From Candidatus Shapirobacteria bacterium (GTDB lineage Bacteria; Patescibacteriota; Microgenomatia; UBA12405), in assembly GCA_018500045.2 (NCBI GenBank), contig JAHBAQ020000051.1, forward strand, positions 1-6,677: 6,677 nt of DNA, written 5' to 3'. The notes beneath the pieces are model-generated. The model saw only the letters and a program-made list of their open reading frames with translations, was not told the DNA's origin and did not search any database. A program made the translations under genes and the position numbers. Below are positions 5,345 to 6,677 of this stretch, piece after piece. Each line of letters begins with the position of its first letter. Position 1 is the stretch's first letter.

Positions 5345-5418
5345 TCGGGAATACAGGATTCGAACCTGCAACCTCATGCACCCCATGCATGCGCGCTAGC
5401 CAATTGCGCCAATCCCCG
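5345..5418 (-). tRNA. trnP: tRNA-Pro, anticodon GGG
   Basis: A full cloverleaf can be drawn on the minus strand. The acceptor CGGGGAT pairs with ATTCCCG (one G-T wobble), the D arm is GCGC/GCGC with loop AATTGGCTA, the anticodon arm is CATGC/GCATG with loop ATGGGGT, and the T arm is GCAGG/CCTGT with loop TTCGAAT. The anticodon at positions 34-36 is GGG, which reads proline CCC and CCU. U33 and G37 are as expected, and C1-G72 with A73 match the known bacterial tRNA-Pro identity elements. The 3' CCA is not encoded (CTT follows A73), so it must be added by the CCA-adding enzyme. It is transcribed away from recA. Confidence 0.95.
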
Positions 5419-5428
5419 TCGCTTGTGT

Positions 5429-5434
5429 ATTTTA
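5429..5434 (-). promoter_or_regulatory. Possible -10 box for tRNA-Pro
   Basis: TAAAAT on the minus strand ends 10 nt before the mature tRNA 5' end, allowing a 5' leader of a few bases. A second AGTAAAATA copy lies about 20 bp further upstream (around 5447-5455) and could be an alternative. No good -35 is seen. Confidence 0.35.
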
Positions 5435-5486
5435 CTTTTTTTATTCCTATTTTACTAGACTTCGTCTTTTCTTCGGTTTTGATACC

Positions 5487-5516
5487 TTGACTATCACCAC
5501 TTAAAGCTGATATCAC
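5487..5516 (+). promoter_or_regulatory. Possible recA promoter
   Basis: TTGACT (5487-5492) and TATCAC (5511-5516) are 18 bp apart, and the latter is preceded by TG (5508-5509) as in an extended -10. This predicts a 5' UTR of about 20 nt without a Shine-Dalgarno sequence. TATAAA at 5536-5541 is an alternative -10 but lies only 3 nt before the ATG. I see no clear LexA-type operator dyad in 5419-5544. Confidence 0.35.
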
Positions 5517-5544
5517 TATTACAGTTAATTAAAAATATAAATTT

Positions 5545-6633
5545 ATGAAAAAGAAAAAAGAAATTCAAAAAGGTGCTGCTGCCGGTGCTAATCAGAGTCA
5601 AAAAAACGAAGCTATTCGTGTCGCTATGGAACAAATTACCAAAGCTTTTGGTGATGGTGCCATTATGAAAATGGGCGAAAAACAGGCTGATATGTCTATT
5701 GAAGTTATTCCTACTGGTTGTTTACCTCTCGATATTGCTTTAGGTGTTGGTGGTTTACCTCGTGGTCGTATTAGTGAAATTTTTGGACCAGAAGCATCGG
5801 GTAAAACTACTGTTTGTCTTCATGTTGTCGCCGAAGCTCAAAAACTTGGTGGTACTTGTGCCTTTATCGATGTCGAACATGCTCTTGATCCACTTCGTGC
5901 TGCCACGGTTGGTGTCAATTTAGATAATCTTTTAATTTCTCAGCCAGACAACGGCGAACAAGCCCTCGAAATAGTTGAAACCCTGGTTCGTTCCAATGCT
6001 GTCGATGTTATCGTTGTTGATTCTGTTGCCGCCCTAGTCCCCAGAGCTGAAATTGAAGGCGAAATGGGGGATTCGATGATGGGTGTTCAGGCTCGTCTTA
6101 TGTCTCAAGCTTTACGCAAGCTTACCGGCGCTATTTCCAAATCCAAAGCTGTAGTTATCTTTACTAATCAAATTCGCCAAAAGATTGGTGTTATGTTTGG
6201 TAACCCAGAAACTACTCCTGGTGGTCTAGCTCTCAAGTTTTATGCTTCAGTCCGTATTGATTTGCGAAAAATCGCCAACATTAAAACCTCCTCTGGTGAA
6301 GCTATTGGTTCCCAACACCGCGCTCGTATCATCAAAAATAAAGTTGCTCCTCCATTCAAAGAGGCCGAATTTGACATTATGAATACCGAAGGTATCTCTA
6401 TTTTTGGTGGATTGGTCGATTTAGCTGTACAACACGGTTTAATTACCAAATCGGGTGCTTTCTTTAAAGTTGGCGATCAGAATATTCAAGGTCGTGAAGG
6501 TACCAAAAAATTCTTTAAAGAAAATCCTAAACTTGCCAAAGAATATCGTGACAAAATTTGGGACAAAATCAAATCCGCTGCAGAATCTGGAGAAACTACC
6601 AATCCTTCTTCAAGTTCTGAAGATGAAGAATAA
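5545..6633 (+). CDS. recA: Recombinase RecA
   Basis: ATP-dependent DNA strand-exchange protein for homologous recombination and repair, and co-protease in SOS responses where these exist. It has 362 residues (E. coli 353) and looks complete. Visible elements: Walker A GPEASGKT (81-88), the catalytic glutamate E111 in DVEHALDP, Walker B VIVVDS (155-160), DNA-binding loop L1 EIEGEMGDSMMG (169-180), and loop L2 starting after TNQIR (207-211; Q209 is the ATP-sensing Gln) and running through GVMFGNPETTPGG. The C-terminal domain ends in an acidic SSSSEDEE tail, typical of RecA. The N-terminus begins with a Lys-rich MKKKKE and an Ala/Gly-rich stretch before the polymerisation helix. One oddity is R118 at the position of E. 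coli Tyr103, which stacks on the ATP adenine. Codons such as GGT and CGT are frequent, consistent with good expression. No neighbour is co-transcribed within the window. Confidence 0.98.
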   Translation: MKKKKEIQKGAAAGANQSQKNEAIRVAMEQITKAFGDGAIMKMGEKQADMSIEVIPTGCLPLDIALGVGGLPRGRISEIFGPEASGKTTVCLHVVAEAQKLGGTCAFIDVEHALDPLRAATVGVNLDNLLISQPDNGEQALEIVETLVRSNAVDVIVVDSVAALVPRAEIEGEMGDSMMGVQARLMSQALRKLTGAISKSKAVVIFTNQIRQKIGVMFGNPETTPGGLALKFYASVRIDLRKIANIKTSSGEAIGSQHRARIIKNKVAPPFKEAEFDIMNTEGISIFGGLVDLAVQHGLITKSGAFFKVGDQNIQGREGTKKFFKENPKLAKEYRDKIWDKIKSAAESGETTNPSSSSEDEE

Positions 6634-6658
6634 TGTTAGTCTTAACTAATATAAAAAC

Positions 6659-6677
6659 CTGTCTCTTATACACATCT
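6659..6677. other. Nextera/Tn5 mosaic-end adapter sequence (artefact)
   Basis: The last 19 bases are CTGTCTCTTATACACATCT, the exact reverse complement of the 19-bp Tn5 mosaic end used in Nextera libraries. This is untrimmed adapter at a contig end, not genomic sequence. Real sequence ends at about 6658, 25 nt after the recA stop. Confidence 0.97.

Noticed and set aside
6240..6649. Short open frames overlapping the 3' half of recA
   Set aside because: They are frame shadows of a full-length, highly conserved RecA.
6636..6649. TTAGT/ACTAA stem after recA as a terminator
   Set aside because: The stem has only 5 bp, no T-run follows, and the sequence runs into adapter 10 nt later.
1..6677. CRISPR array, insertion sequence or defence island
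   Set aside because: No regularly spaced direct repeats, transposase motifs or defence-type proteins were seen on either strand; the Tn5 end at the right edge is a library adapter.

Overview
The window is an AT-rich bacterial contig end carrying eight protein-coding genes and one tRNA, packed with very short or zero gaps. The genes (single-domain housekeeping enzymes, a conserved RecA, small zinc-ribbon proteins of unknown role, a compact layout) suggest a reduced-genome bacterium, most likely of the Candidate Phyla Radiation (Patescibacteria). That placement is an inference from style, not from a marker search. TGA acts as a stop codon (it ends the pyrF-like gene, and reading through it meets TAA ten codons later), so the UGA=Gly code of Gracilibacteria/Absconditabacteria is unlikely. 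The last 19 bases are exactly the Nextera/Tn5 mosaic-end adapter, so the right edge is a library artefact.

Layout. A hairpin with a T-run at the left edge (8-29, + strand) looks like the terminator of a gene lying outside the window. It converges on a minus-strand gene (28-978) for an OB-fold plus DEDDy 3'-5' exonuclease. A 68-bp divergent promoter region separates this from a family I inorganic pyrophosphatase (1047-1607, +). After a 134-bp gap with two inverted repeats comes a three-gene plus-strand operon (1742-4510): a long GTP cyclohydrolase II-family protein, a type 2 orotidine-5'-phosphate decarboxylase (pyrF) and a divergent guanylate kinase-like P-loop protein. The first two genes are separated by 2 nt and the last two overlap by 8 nt. 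The operon ends stop-to-stop, with no gap, against a minus-strand pair of paralogous zinc-ribbon proteins (4511-4864 and 4866-5237). A minus-strand tRNA-Pro(GGG) (5345-5418) follows, then plus-strand recA (5545-6633), complete just before the adapter.

How the parts may work together. The operon brings together a guanine-nucleotide ring-opening fold, the UMP-forming step and a nucleoside monophosphate kinase fold, so it is probably a nucleotide-metabolism module. The cyclohydrolase keeps its zinc cysteines and the catalytic Asp/Arg pair but has Glu where canonical GTP cyclohydrolase II has its catalytic Tyr. It also has a N-terminal region of about 235 residues, so its substrate or product may differ from the riboflavin-pathway enzyme.

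Expression. Four transcription units (exonuclease, pyrophosphatase, cyclohydrolase operon, zinc-ribbon pair) have a -10-like hexamer ending only 5-9 nt before the start codon and no Shine-Dalgarno sequence, which points to leaderless or nearly leaderless mRNAs. The clearest Shine-Dalgarno (GGAGG) precedes an operon-internal gene, pyrF. No gene-free stretch exceeds 300 bases, and no CRISPR array or insertion sequence was seen.
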